From: Curtobacterium guangdongense
Lineage (GTDB): Bacteria; Actinomycetota; Actinomycetes; Actinomycetales; Microbacteriaceae
DNA length: 64,000 bases
Reading direction: 5' to 3'
Assembly: GCF_049341845.1 (NCBI RefSeq)
Contig: NZ_JBMPIT010000008.1
Location: 1 to 64,000, forward strand
Part shown: piece by piece, positions 7,970-15,761 of the stretch
Numbering within the stretch: the first letter of the stretch is position 1
Layout: each line of letters begins with the position of its first letter
Notes under the pieces: generated by a model
What the model saw: the letters and a program-made list of their open reading frames with translations, nothing else
Told to the model about the DNA's origin: nothing
Database searches by the model: none
Translations under genes and position numbers: made by a program

Positions 7970-8863
7970 GTGCCAGACGCGCTGCCCCCAGGTCCGCCGC
8001 CAGGTCCCCGCGACCCCGGCGACGCCTGGGCGTACGGACCCGACGGCACCAAGGCGTGGGGTGTGTTCGGCGCCGCCGGCCTGCTCGTCGACGACGGCCA
8101 CGGCCGCGTCCTGCTCCAGCACCGCGTCGAGTGGAGCCACCACGGCGGCACGTGGGGGATCCCCGGCGGCGCCCGGCACGAGCACGAGGACGCGGTCACC
8201 GGAGCGCTCCGCGAGTCCGCCGAGGAAGCCGGTGTGCCGCAGGGCGGAGTCGACCTGCGCCACACCTCGGTGCTCGACCTCGGGTTCTGGACGTACACGA
8301 CCGTGGTGGGGCGGGCCTCTCGTCCGTTCGAGCCGGTCATCGCGGACCGGGAGAGCCTCGCGCTGTCCTGGGTTCCCGTCGACGAGGTCGACGACCTACC
8401 GCTGCACCCGGGCTTCGGCGCGTCGTGGCCGGCGCTCCGGGCCGCGATCGAGCTCACCCCGCACGTCGTGGTCGATGCCGCGAACGTCGTCGGCAGCGTG
8501 CCGGACGGCTGGTGGAAGAACCGGGCCGGGGCTGCCGCTCGCTTGATCGACGGGGTGACGGCGCTCGCCGCGGTGGGTGTCCCCGCGCCGCTGCTCGACC
8601 TCGGGTTCACGCGGTGGTGGCCGCGGTGGACCGTCGTGCTCGAGGGGGACGCCCGTGGGGCCGCTCCTGCGCTGTCCGACGGGGTTGGGGTGGTCCATGC
8701 CGACGGTTCCGGGGACGACGCGATCGTCGCCGCTGCCTCGGCTGCGGTCGCCGCCGGGCACGCGCCAGTGGTCGTCGTGACGGCCGACCGGGAGCTCCGC
8801 GCCCGCGTCGAGGCGATCGGCGCGTCGACCCGCGGCCCGTCCTGGCTCCGCGACCAGCTGTAG
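7970..8863 (+). CDS. Nudix hydrolase fused to an NYN/PIN-like domain
   Basis: A 297-residue two-domain protein. The N-terminal half is a Nudix hydrolase with a perfect Nudix box: G-x5-E-x7-RE-x2-EE-x-G-V within GARHEHEDAV...RESAEEAGV (about residues 68-90), preceded by GTWGIPGG. From residue 165, HVVVDAANVVGSVPDGWWKNRAGAAARL begins a second domain. Asp169 and Asn172 resemble the first acidic motif of NYN/PIN nucleases, with a later VVVVTADRELRARV segment supplying another conserved acidic turn. That second domain occurs alone in many actinobacteria. The GTG at 7970 follows a purine/GT-rich leader. Substrates of either half are unknown; a role in RNA or nucleotide housekeeping is inference. 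Confidence 0.88.
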   Translation: MPDALPPGPPPGPRDPGDAWAYGPDGTKAWGVFGAAGLLVDDGHGRVLLQHRVEWSHHGGTWGIPGGARHEHEDAVTGALRESAEEAGVPQGGVDLRHTSVLDLGFWTYTTVVGRASRPFEPVIADRESLALSWVPVDEVDDLPLHPGFGASWPALRAAIELTPHVVVDAANVVGSVPDGWWKNRAGAAARLIDGVTALAAVGVPAPLLDLGFTRWWPRWTVVLEGDARGAAPALSDGVGVVHADGSGDDAIVAAASAAVAAGHAPVVVVTADRELRARVEAIGASTRGPSWLRDQL

Positions 8864-8883
8864 CCGCGGCGCGGCCGCCGCGA

Positions 8884-10137
8884 CTACGCCGGGATGTGGC
8901 GGCGGGACGAGACCAGCACCGCGATCCACGACACGACGCCGAGCGCCACGATCACCCAGAGCACGAGCGGCAGCGCCACGACGTTCGCCACCGCGGCGAT
9001 GACCGCCGGCGCGAGGAACCCCGCGTACGCGGCCGCGTAGAACACCCCGGTCAGCCCGGCGAGGTCCCGAGCGCCCGCGATCCGCTGCACCTCGAGCAAG
9101 GACGACACGAGCGCGATGCCGATCCCGACGCCGATCACCACGTTCGCCGCGATGCCGATCCACACCGACTGCAGCTCGATCGCGACGGTGACGATCGCGA
9201 TCCCGATGGTCATCAGGAGCACCGCGGTCGCGATGCCCCGCGCCGACGTCATCGAGTGCACGTGCTTCGCGAGCGGCTGGACCGCGCTCGACACCCCGAG
9301 GGCCACGACCGTCGCCGCCGTGGCGAAGACGAGTCCCCAGGTGCCGGTCGCCCCCTCGAGCCGGGTCGGCAGGTACCCGTACCCGATCGCGGCGGACCCG
9401 AAGATCCACGGCGCCCCGACGAGCACCACCCGGGTGAACCGACGGTGCCCGGCGCTCGGGACGCGGAGCTGCCGCCACCACGGGCCGGCGAGCCCACCGG
9501 AACGCTGGGTCTCCGGCATCCGCCAGACGATCACGGCGAAGGGCAGCGCGACGGCGATGTGGACGAGGAAGGGCAGGACCTCGGGGATCGGGCCCCACTG
9601 CGCGATGAGCCCGGCGACGAGTGCACCGGACGCGGATCCGAGGGTGAACGCGAGCGACGCGCGACGGGCTCCGGATCCGCCGTCCGCCGTCGGGTCGAAG
9701 CGGCCCTGCGAGAGCTCCTTCACCCAGCTGTTGCCGACGGCCATCGCGATGCCGACGGTGACCCCCGCGAACAGGCGCCCCGCCATCAGGAAGCCGGGGC
9801 CGAACGGGCCGAGCGCGAGCAGGCCGCTGCCGACGACGGCGGAGCCCATGCCCGCGAGCATGAGCGGGCGTCGGCCGTGCCGGTCGGACAGGGACCCGGC
9901 GACGAGGAGCGCCGGCGCGAGTCCGAGCACGTACACGCCGAGGAACACGTTCACGAGCACGGACGAGTAGTGCGCGCGCTGTTCGTACATCAGCAGCAGC
10001 GGACTGAACTGGTTGCCGCCCCACGAGCACACGAACACGGCACCCCAGGCGGCGACCCACGGCATCACCCGGGCGCTGGACCCGGCCCTGGGGACCGCCA
10101 GCGAACCGGTCGTCGGGATCGACCCGGTGGCGCTCAC
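8884..10137 (-). CDS. MFS transporter
   Basis: A 417-residue major facilitator protein with about 12 hydrophobic segments. The intracellular loop motif between helices 2 and 3 is present as GSLSDRHGRRPLMLAG (about residues 80-95). The N-terminal VCSWGGNQFSPLLLMYEQ segment is typical of a clade found next to GntR regulators. The GTG at 10135-10137 overlaps the stop of the upstream GntR gene (GTGA), so regulator and transporter form one coupled unit. The pairing suggests export or uptake of a small molecule sensed by the regulator; the substrate is unknown. Confidence 0.9.
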   Translation of the reverse strand: MSATGSIPTTGSLAVPRAGSSARVMPWVAAWGAVFVCSWGGNQFSPLLLMYEQRAHYSSVLVNVFLGVYVLGLAPALLVAGSLSDRHGRRPLMLAGMGSAVVGSGLLALGPFGPGFLMAGRLFAGVTVGIAMAVGNSWVKELSQGRFDPTADGGSGARRASLAFTLGSASGALVAGLIAQWGPIPEVLPFLVHIAVALPFAVIVWRMPETQRSGGLAGPWWRQLRVPSAGHRRFTRVVLVGAPWIFGSAAIGYGYLPTRLEGATGTWGLVFATAATVVALGVSSAVQPLAKHVHSMTSARGIATAVLLMTIGIAIVTVAIELQSVWIGIAANVVIGVGIGIALVSSLLEVQRIAGARDLAGLTGVFYAAAYAGFLAPAVIAAVANVVALPLVLWVIVALGVVSWIAVLVSSRRHIPA

Positions 10138-10775
10138 AGTGCGCCCCGGTGCGACGCGACGTGCGCGCTGAGCACCTCGGCGTAGCGTGCGGCGTCGCCG
10201 TCGTCGAGCGCTCGGGCGAGTGCACGGTGGTCGTCGAGCGATGCCTGCAGCTGGGACGGTTGCACCCGCATCAGCTGGTGTCGGAGCCGTTGCTGCCGAT
10301 CCCGCAGCGTCCGGGCGAACAGGACGGCGATCGCGTTCCGCGACGCGCCGATCACGGCACCGTGGAACTCCGCGTCCACCTCGATGAACCGGTCGACGTC
10401 GCCGTCGCGGACGGCCGCCTCCTGCTCGGCGAGCATGGCCTGGAGGCTCGGGGCCAGGTCCGCCACGCGGCCGTCGGTGACGACGCGGGTCGCGGCGGTC
10501 GACTCGATCGCCTCGCGCATCTCGAGCACGTCCGCCGCCTCGTTCGGGGACATCGGTCGGACGACGGCGCCCTTGCGGGACTCCAGCGCGATGAGCTCCT
10601 CGGCCGCGAGGCGGAGGAACGCCTCGTGCACCGGCGTCCGGGAGACGCCGAGGTCCTGGCAGATGGCGTTCTCGCTGATGGCGGTCCCGCCGGCGAGGTC
10701 TCCGCGGATGATCGCCCGCTTGACGTGGTCGTAGGCGCGCTCGGATGCCGCCTGGGTCGTCGCCGTGCTGTTCAC
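10134..10775 (-). CDS. GntR family regulator, FCD (FadR C-terminal) type
   Basis: A 213-residue regulator. The N-terminal winged helix reads AYDHVKRAIIRGDLAGGTAISENAICQDLGVSRTPVHEAFLRLAAEELI. The C-terminal all-helical FCD domain has the metal/ligand pattern around DAEFHGAVIGAS and DDHRALARALDDGDA. The GTG at 10773-10775 has AGGA 8 nt upstream and gives the normal FCD length; the longer frame runs through operator DNA. Three GCATGC-centred palindromes lie directly upstream and are good candidates for its own operators. The downstream MFS gene is coupled to it. Confidence 0.92.
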   Translation of the reverse strand: MNSTATTQAASERAYDHVKRAIIRGDLAGGTAISENAICQDLGVSRTPVHEAFLRLAAEELIALESRKGAVVRPMSPNEAADVLEMREAIESTAATRVVTDGRVADLAPSLQAMLAEQEAAVRDGDVDRFIEVDAEFHGAVIGASRNAIAVLFARTLRDRQQRLRHQLMRVQPSQLQASLDDHRALARALDDGDAARYAEVLSAHVASHRGAL

Positions 10776-10792
10776 GGGCACGATCCTACGCC

Positions 10793-10854
10793 TTGCATGC
10801 AACGCTGCATGCTTCCGAGCGCCTGGCCGTTCACCGCACTCGCGCATGCATGCG
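10793..10854. promoter_or_regulatory. Cluster of TGCATGC palindromes, probable GntR operators
   Basis: Within 62 bp lie TTGCATGCAA (10793-10802, perfect palindrome), CTGCATGC (10805-10812) and CGCATGCATGCG (10843-10854, perfect palindrome). They sit between the GntR gene and the divergent phosphotransferase gene and could control both. FadR-type GntR proteins bind short palindromes of this kind; assignment to this regulator is inference. Confidence 0.6.
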
Positions 10855-10978
10855 GATGGATCGCGACATCGCAGCGCCCGGGCGGATACGCTTGCCTCCA
10901 CGCCGGTGCCCGTCAACGGAGGCTATCGCGCCGGCCATGGCACGTCAACGACGACGACCACGACAGGAGCGGGCACTC

Positions 10979-11725
10979 ATGGAGCGCATCACCAAGGCCG
11001 ACGACCGGGTCCACCGTCCCGCGGGGCCGTGGACTCCCACCGTCCACCGGCTGCTCGCGCACCTCCACGAACAGGGCTTCGTGGCCGCGCCGGAGCCGAT
11101 CGAGCTCGACAACACGCTCGAGACCGTGTCGTTCGTCCCGGGGGTCGCGGGGGAGTACCCGTGGACGGAGGACGTCGCAAGCGAAGCCGCACTCGTCACG
11201 AGCGCACGGATGCTCCGGCACTACCACGACGCCGCGGCGACGTTCCCGCTCGACCAGGACGCCGACGTGTGGTCGCAGCGCCCGTCCACCCCGGTCGAGA
11301 CCGTCGTGCACGGTGACTTCGCCCCGTACAACTGCGTCTACGACGGCATCGCCGCGGTCGGCATCATCGACTTCGACACGGCCCACCCCGGCCCGCGGGT
11401 CTGGGACGTCGCGAGCGCGGTGTACCGGTTCGCGCCGTTCACCACCGGAGCCGTCGAGGGTGCGACCGCCCCGACGCTCGACGCCCGACTCTCGCGGGCC
11501 GCGGAGTTCTGCCGCGCCTACGGGCTCGACGAGGCGTCCCGGTCGGTGCTCGCGCCGACGATGCTCGCCTCGATCACCGCACTCCTCACGCTGCTCGAGA
11601 CCGAGGCGGCAGCCGGGAACCCGAAGTTCGTCAGCGACCTCGAGCACGGACACGCCGACCTGTACCGCGCCGACGCGGCGTACATCGAGCAGCACGCCGA
11701 CGACATCACCCGAGCAGTGGCGTGA
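10979..11725 (+). CDS. Aminoglycoside phosphotransferase-like kinase
   Basis: A 248-residue APH/choline-kinase-fold protein. The catalytic loop is VVHGDFAPYNCVYDG (HGD-x4-N) and the metal-binding DFD motif follows in GIIDFDTAHPGPRVWDVASAVYRF. The N-terminal lobe is short compared with true aminoglycoside kinases, so resistance should not be assumed; such proteins commonly phosphorylate small metabolites. The ATG at 10979 follows AGGAG by 9 nt. Its TGA overlaps the GTG of the AlkZ-like gene (GTGA), so the two are cotranslated. Confidence 0.88.
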   Translation: MERITKADDRVHRPAGPWTPTVHRLLAHLHEQGFVAAPEPIELDNTLETVSFVPGVAGEYPWTEDVASEAALVTSARMLRHYHDAAATFPLDQDADVWSQRPSTPVETVVHGDFAPYNCVYDGIAAVGIIDFDTAHPGPRVWDVASAVYRFAPFTTGAVEGATAPTLDARLSRAAEFCRAYGLDEASRSVLAPTMLASITALLTLLETEAAAGNPKFVSDLEHGHADLYRADAAYIEQHADDITRAVA

Positions 11726-12804
11726 CCCAGGCGCCGACACCGGCGGCCCTCCGCACGATGCGTCTCGCCGCGCAGCGCATCGGGGTCCGGGGCGGAACGG
11801 CGCTCGACGTCGTCACCCACATGACGGCACTGCAGGGGCAGGACCTCGGCCAGTCGCTGTGGGCGATCGGGGCCAGGGCCGTCGGCGTGACCCGGGCGGA
11901 CGTGCACGCCGCCTTCGACCGGGGCGAGTTCGTCCGGTCGTGGCCGATGCGCGGGACCCTCCACGTGCTGCGTGCCGACGATCTCCGGATGCTCCTCTCC
12001 CTGACCGGGGCCAGGACCATCCGCCAGACCGCCAGGCGTGCCGCCGAGCTCGGACTCGACGAGGACACCGTGGACCGTGCCCGGGCGCTCACCATCGCGG
12101 CGCTCGAGGGCGGTCGTTCCCTGGACCGCGACGGCGTGCTCGCCCGCTACCGGGACGCCGGCATCGACCCGGCCGGTGGGCGCGGCTACCACCTGCTGTT
12201 CCGGTTGGCGCAGGAGGGGCTCGTCGCGTGGGGCCCGATGAGCCGCGTCGGGCAGGACCTCGTGCTCCTCGACGAGTGGGCACCCGCGGCGTCGCCCGTC
12301 CCGGACCGCGACGACGCCCTGCGCCGCACGATCCTCGGCTTCCTCCGCGGCAGGGGACCGGCGACCGAGGTCGACGCCGCGAGCTGGACGAAGCTGCCCC
12401 TCGGGGACGTCCGACGCGGCGTCGCGGCAGCGGGCGACACGATCGAGGACCTCGGCGGAGGACTCCTCGCGCTCGCGGACCGGCCGGCATCCGGCGGCAC
12501 CGCGACCGGGCAGCTCCTGCCCGGCTTCGACGAGTACCTGCTCGGGTACGCGGACCGCACCGGGCACCTCGACGCCGTGCACGCCGACCGCATCGTGCCC
12601 GGCGGAAACGGCATCTTCCTGCCGATGGTCGTGCACCGCGGGCAGGTCGTCGGCACCTGGAAGCGCACCGAACGCACGCGCGACGTCCGCGTCACCGTGA
12701 CACCGTTCACGCCGCTCACCCCGGCAGCGAGCCGCGCCGTCGAGACGGCAGCGACGGCGTACGCCCGGTTCGTCGGCCTCCCGCTCGCCCTCGACCTGGG
12801 CTGA
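11722..12804 (+). CDS. Winged-helix DNA-binding protein, AlkZ-like DNA glycosylase family (HTH_42)
   Basis: A 360-residue member of the family that contains AlkZ, a glycosylase that unhooks interstrand crosslinks and alkylated purines. The N-terminal HMTALQGQDLGQSLWAIGAR carries the Q-x-Q motif (QGQ) used for catalysis in AlkZ. WPMRGTLHVLRADDLRMLL and the later LLPGFDEYLLGYADR and PGGNGIFLPMVV blocks are family hallmarks. The gene starts inside the stop of the phosphotransferase gene. A role in repair of self-made or environmental alkylating agents is possible but not shown. Confidence 0.85.
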   Translation: MTQAPTPAALRTMRLAAQRIGVRGGTALDVVTHMTALQGQDLGQSLWAIGARAVGVTRADVHAAFDRGEFVRSWPMRGTLHVLRADDLRMLLSLTGARTIRQTARRAAELGLDEDTVDRARALTIAALEGGRSLDRDGVLARYRDAGIDPAGGRGYHLLFRLAQEGLVAWGPMSRVGQDLVLLDEWAPAASPVPDRDDALRRTILGFLRGRGPATEVDAASWTKLPLGDVRRGVAAAGDTIEDLGGGLLALADRPASGGTATGQLLPGFDEYLLGYADRTGHLDAVHADRIVPGGNGIFLPMVVHRGQVVGTWKRTERTRDVRVTVTPFTPLTPAASRAVETAATAYARFVGLPLALDLG

Positions 12805-12857
12805 TCGTTCCAGCGACTGCCCAGCATCCGTGCGGCTGCTCCCGACGCTCCCTCGGG

Positions 12858-12863
12858 TAATGT
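12858..12863 (+). promoter_or_regulatory. Putative -10 element (TAATGT)
   Basis: TAATGT sits 9 nt before the ATG of the J-domain gene, so the transcript would start within a few bases of the start codon. Confidence 0.5.
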
Positions 12864-12872
12864 TCCAAGGCC

Positions 12873-13814
12873 ATGACCGACAGCCCGGCCGACGCCACCC
12901 CCTACGAAGTCCTCGGCGTCGCCGCGACCGCCGACGACGAGGAACTCCGCCGCGCCTACCGCCGAGCGGCCCGTGAGACCCACCCCGACCTCGGTGGGGA
13001 CGCCATCCGCTTCCGCCGGGTGCAGGTCGCATGGGAGCGCATCGGCACACCGGCGGCGCGACGCGCCTACGACACGGGGTCGCGCCCCACGTCCGCCCCG
13101 TCGGCTCCGTCCGGCAGTTCGTCGTGGAGGCCCGGTTCCGGTCGCGACGAGTACGCGCCGCCCACGGCGCGCCGCGACTCCCGCCCCCGCGCCCGCTCCC
13201 ACGGACACCCCGGCGGTCGATCGCGTGAGGTTTTCCTCGCTGCCGAGCGCGAATGGGTCGGCCTCGGTGACCCCATCGAGGACCCCTACGCCCCGTCGCT
13301 CATCCGATCGGCTCCTCGGCACATCCGACGCCTCCTCGGTGAGGCGCTCGCCGAGGAGGCAACCGCCTCGATCGTCGCGGACATGGGCATCGGCGTGACG
13401 GTCTGGCACGACCTCGATGCGGGCGCAGAGGGAAAGCTCGACCACGTCGTGCTCATGCCGAGCGGGTTGTGGGCGCTCGAGTCCATCGACTGGGGCGGGC
13501 CGGTGCGGGTCGACCACGGCGAGATCGTCGGCGAGACGCTCGAGCCGGGGGAGCGCCCCGTGAAGGAGCTCGTCCGCGCGGCCCGCGCCGTGCAGAAGCA
13601 GACCCGCGTGCGGTTCACCGGCCGACTGCTCGTCGTGCCGGACTCCGCCGTCGACCACGACGTACAACTCGTCGGTTCCCCGAAGAAGCCGACCGCTTAC
13701 GTGGTCCGGCGCAGTGCGCTCGGGCAGGTCCTCAACGGCGTGTGGTCACCGGAGGGCGCCGTCGACGTGTTCGAGATCCGGGACCGCCTGCAGCAGACCG
13801 TCCGGTTCGTCTGA
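12873..13814 (+). CDS. J-domain protein with NERD-like C-terminal domain
   Basis: A 313-residue protein. Residues 8-70 form a J domain (PYEVLGVAATADDEELRRAYRRAARETHPDLGG) with the HPD tripeptide needed to stimulate an Hsp70. A basic, Ser/Pro-rich linker of about 60 residues follows. The C-terminal half resembles nuclease-related NERD domains: KLDHVVLMPSGLWALESIDWGGPVRV and later VRFTGRLLVVPDSAV. The usual catalytic Glu-x-Lys after the strand appears degraded (ESIDW), so nuclease activity is doubtful. The gene stands alone and converges on the S4-protein gene. It is not the canonical dnaJ, having no Gly/Phe or zinc region. Confidence 0.8.
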   Translation: MTDSPADATPYEVLGVAATADDEELRRAYRRAARETHPDLGGDAIRFRRVQVAWERIGTPAARRAYDTGSRPTSAPSAPSGSSSWRPGSGRDEYAPPTARRDSRPRARSHGHPGGRSREVFLAAEREWVGLGDPIEDPYAPSLIRSAPRHIRRLLGEALAEEATASIVADMGIGVTVWHDLDAGAEGKLDHVVLMPSGLWALESIDWGGPVRVDHGEIVGETLEPGERPVKELVRAARAVQKQTRVRFTGRLLVVPDSAVDHDVQLVGSPKKPTAYVVRRSALGQVLNGVWSPEGAVDVFEIRDRLQQTVRFV

Positions 13815-13835
13815 AGCGCTGGACCGTCCGGGCGT

Positions 13836-14198
13836 TCAGCGCCCGCGGAGCTTCTCGAGGTCCCGGCGCTCGCGCTTGCTCGGACGTCCGGCGCCGCGGT
13901 CGCGCATCGGGACGAAGCCGGCCTCTTCCTTCGGCAGGCGCGGTGGGGTCTTGTCCTCGAGGTGCTTCGCCGCCTCGGTGGCTCCGACGCGCTTCAGGAT
14001 GATGCTCTTCACGACGACGATGCGGTCGAACCCGGCCTGACGGACACGGACCTCGTCCCCGGGGCCGACCGGCTGCGACGGCTTCGCCCGCTCGCCGTTG
14101 ACCCGCACGTGCCCGGCCTTGCACGCGGTCGTCGCAGCGGACCGGGTCTTGGTGATCCGGACCGCCCAGATCCAGCTGTCCACCCGGGCCTTGTCCAT
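13836..14198 (-). CDS. S4-domain RNA-binding protein (Hsp15/YabO-like)
   Basis: A 120-residue RNA-binding protein. The S4 fold occupies residues 1-65: RVDSWIWAVRITKTRSAATTACKAGHVRVNGERAKPSQPVGPGDEVRV. The basic tail RPSKRERRDLEKLRGR is typical of the Hsp15 family, which binds 50S subunits carrying nascent chains after translational abort. The ATG at 14196-14198 is six nt after a TAGGGT element on the minus strand, suggesting a leaderless transcript. It is divergent from the small SH3-like gene. Confidence 0.9.
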   Translation of the reverse strand: MDKARVDSWIWAVRITKTRSAATTACKAGHVRVNGERAKPSQPVGPGDEVRVRQAGFDRIVVVKSIILKRVGATEAAKHLEDKTPPRLPKEEAGFVPMRDRGAGRPSKRERRDLEKLRGR

Positions 14199-14204
14199 CC
14201 CCCC

Positions 14205-14210
14205 ACCCTA
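14205..14210 (-). promoter_or_regulatory. Putative -10 element of the S4-protein gene (TAGGGT)
   Basis: On the minus strand TAGGGT is followed after six nt by the ATG, consistent with transcription starting at the start codon. Confidence 0.55.
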
Positions 14211-14239
14211 GGCGTCCGGTGCCCGGCCCCGGCAGCCCG

Positions 14240-14245
14240 TAGGGT
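14240..14245 (+). promoter_or_regulatory. Putative -10 element of the SH3-like gene (TAGGGT)
   Basis: TAGGGT is followed after exactly seven nt by the GTG at 14253, the spacing expected for leaderless transcription. Confidence 0.55.
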
Positions 14246-14252
14246 CGGGGGC

Positions 14253-14501
14253 GTGGGCGCGGACGAACAGGGGCGGATCGCACGGGCCCTCGCGCTCGGG
14301 GTGCTCGCCGACGTCGAGCTGGGGACACGCGTCGTCGTCCGGGCGCACCACGGCGACGGCGCGACCGACGCACTCGGGGACCTCGTCGCACGCACGCCGG
14401 ACTCGGTCACGATCGACACCCGCCGCGGCCGGGTCGAGGTCGCCCTCGCCGACGTCGTCGCCGCGAAGCGCGTCCCGCCGCCGCCGCGTCGTCCTCGCTG
14501 A
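14253..14501 (+). CDS. Small SH3-like protein resembling the N-terminal domain of Rv0428c-type acetyltransferases
   Basis: An 82-residue basic protein. GTRVVVRAHHGDGATDALGDLVARTPDSVTIDTRRGRVEVALADVVAAKRVPPPP closely matches the beta-rich domain that precedes a GNAT domain in Rv0428c-like actinobacterial acetyltransferases. Here the GNAT part is missing: translation stops 11 residues after AAKRVPP and no acetyltransferase frame follows. The GTG at 14253 has a -10-like TAGGGT seven nt upstream. It may be a free-standing adaptor or a remnant. Function unknown. Confidence 0.7.
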   Translation: MGADEQGRIARALALGVLADVELGTRVVVRAHHGDGATDALGDLVARTPDSVTIDTRRGRVEVALADVVAAKRVPPPPRRPR

Positions 14502-14552
14502 CGAACCGCGCGGTCGCGGCGAGCCGTCGCCGGGCAGGCACCCGTGCCGTCG

Positions 14553-14558
14553 TAGCCT
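14553..14558 (+). promoter_or_regulatory. Putative -10 element (TAGCCT)
   Basis: TAGCCT lies six nt before the ATG at 14565, again fitting a leaderless transcript. Confidence 0.5.
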
Positions 14559-14564
14559 CTGGCC

Positions 14565-15761
14565 ATGGCAGTCCCCGTCCCACTCGGCACCGAGGACCGC
14601 ACCGCCCGTGTGACGCTCCGCCGCCCAGACTCCTGGCGACGCGAGGACGCGTCCCACGCCGACCTCAGACTGCGCGGCGACGACGTCGTCCTCACCGTCC
14701 GGTCCCGCCCGAGCGACCGCGGCATCGGGGACGAGAACGCCTCCCTCATCGAACGACTCCCGGGGTCCGTCGACGGCCTGCTCCTCGTCGGCTGCGACGT
14801 CTGGGGGACGGTCGGCGCACCCGCACGCCTGGTCGAGTACGTCCGCCCCGGCGAGGACGGCGACGACGACCACGAACCGACCGCGATCGTCGGCGCCCAC
14901 CTGCTGTTCGTCACCGGACGCCACCGCGTCGACGTGACCGTCGAACGTCCGCTCGCGCGGCTCGACGAGACCGACGACGTCGTGTTCGCCGTCCTCGACT
15001 CCGTCCGCGCCGTCGGCCCCGTCTCCGCGTCGTCGCCCCGCGACCTCGAGGCGCTGCCGGACGCGCAGCCCACACCGGAGCTCGACGGACCGCACCTCGC
15101 CTCCGACGCCCTCACCACGTTGCAGAGCATGGCCGGGAAGCGCTGGAGCCCCACGCTCCTGCGCACCCCCGGTGGACGCGGGCTCGTCGACGCGGGCCTG
15201 GTCGGACGCTTCGGGACGGTCCCGCCGACGACCCAGGCCCTCATCGAACCGTGGGCCGGCGACGTGCAGCCGACCATGCTGGAACAGCACCTGCCCGATG
15301 GGCGCGTGTCGCGCCTCCAGGCCTGGTCCGGCACCGTCGTGGACGGGACGGACGACGCGGAATCGGTGATCACCCGGCTCGCGCCGGAGCGCGTGGTCGC
15401 GATCGCGGCCGGGAGGCTCGGTGTCGGTCCGACTTGGACCTTCCCGTTCCGCACGGGGTCGCTCCGGGCCGACCTGCTCGGCAGGCGGCTGGCGGGTGGC
15501 GACGACGCTCCCGACCTGCCGGCGGCGATCGCCGAGGCCGACCCGAGGCTCGCCCGGTTCTGGGCGGCGCCGTGGACGGTGTCGTACCTGCGTCGGCCGG
15601 GGAAGCCCCGACCCATCACGATCGTGCACGCGGAGGGCCAGGGCTTCGCCCGCGTCGGACGCACGGAGGCCGGCGCCTCCGCGTTCAGGGCGGAGTCGCC
15701 GGCCAACGTGTACCGGTCCTTGGTGCGAGCCTTCCTGCCAGCTCGTACTGACGGGGCCTAG
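14565..15761 (+). CDS. Hypothetical protein, 398 residues
   Basis: No family recognised. The product is a soluble, acidic-to-neutral protein without a signal peptide or membrane segment. Residues 1-150 alternate short beta-like stretches (ADLRLRGDDVVLTVRSRP, DGLLLVGCDVWGTVG, RHRVDVTVERPL). The C-terminal half has repeated SRLQAWSGTVVDGTD, WTFPFRTGSLRADLLG and PITIVHAEGQGFARVGRTE segments suggesting two related beta-rich domains. Strong codon bias and a clean start 6 nt after a TAGCCT element support it as a real gene. Its TAG overlaps the TAG of the convergent protease gene at 15758-15761. Confidence 0.75.
   Translation: MAVPVPLGTEDRTARVTLRRPDSWRREDASHADLRLRGDDVVLTVRSRPSDRGIGDENASLIERLPGSVDGLLLVGCDVWGTVGAPARLVEYVRPGEDGDDDHEPTAIVGAHLLFVTGRHRVDVTVERPLARLDETDDVVFAVLDSVRAVGPVSASSPRDLEALPDAQPTPELDGPHLASDALTTLQSMAGKRWSPTLLRTPGGRGLVDAGLVGRFGTVPPTTQALIEPWAGDVQPTMLEQHLPDGRVSRLQAWSGTVVDGTDDAESVITRLAPERVVAIAAGRLGVGPTWTFPFRTGSLRADLLGRRLAGGDDAPDLPAAIAEADPRLARFWAAPWTVSYLRRPGKPRPITIVHAEGQGFARVGRTEAGASAFRAESPANVYRSLVRAFLPARTDGA

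Noticed and set aside
10979..11725. Aminoglycoside resistance gene
   Set aside because: The fold motifs are generic; the short N-lobe and genomic context give no support for an antibiotic substrate.
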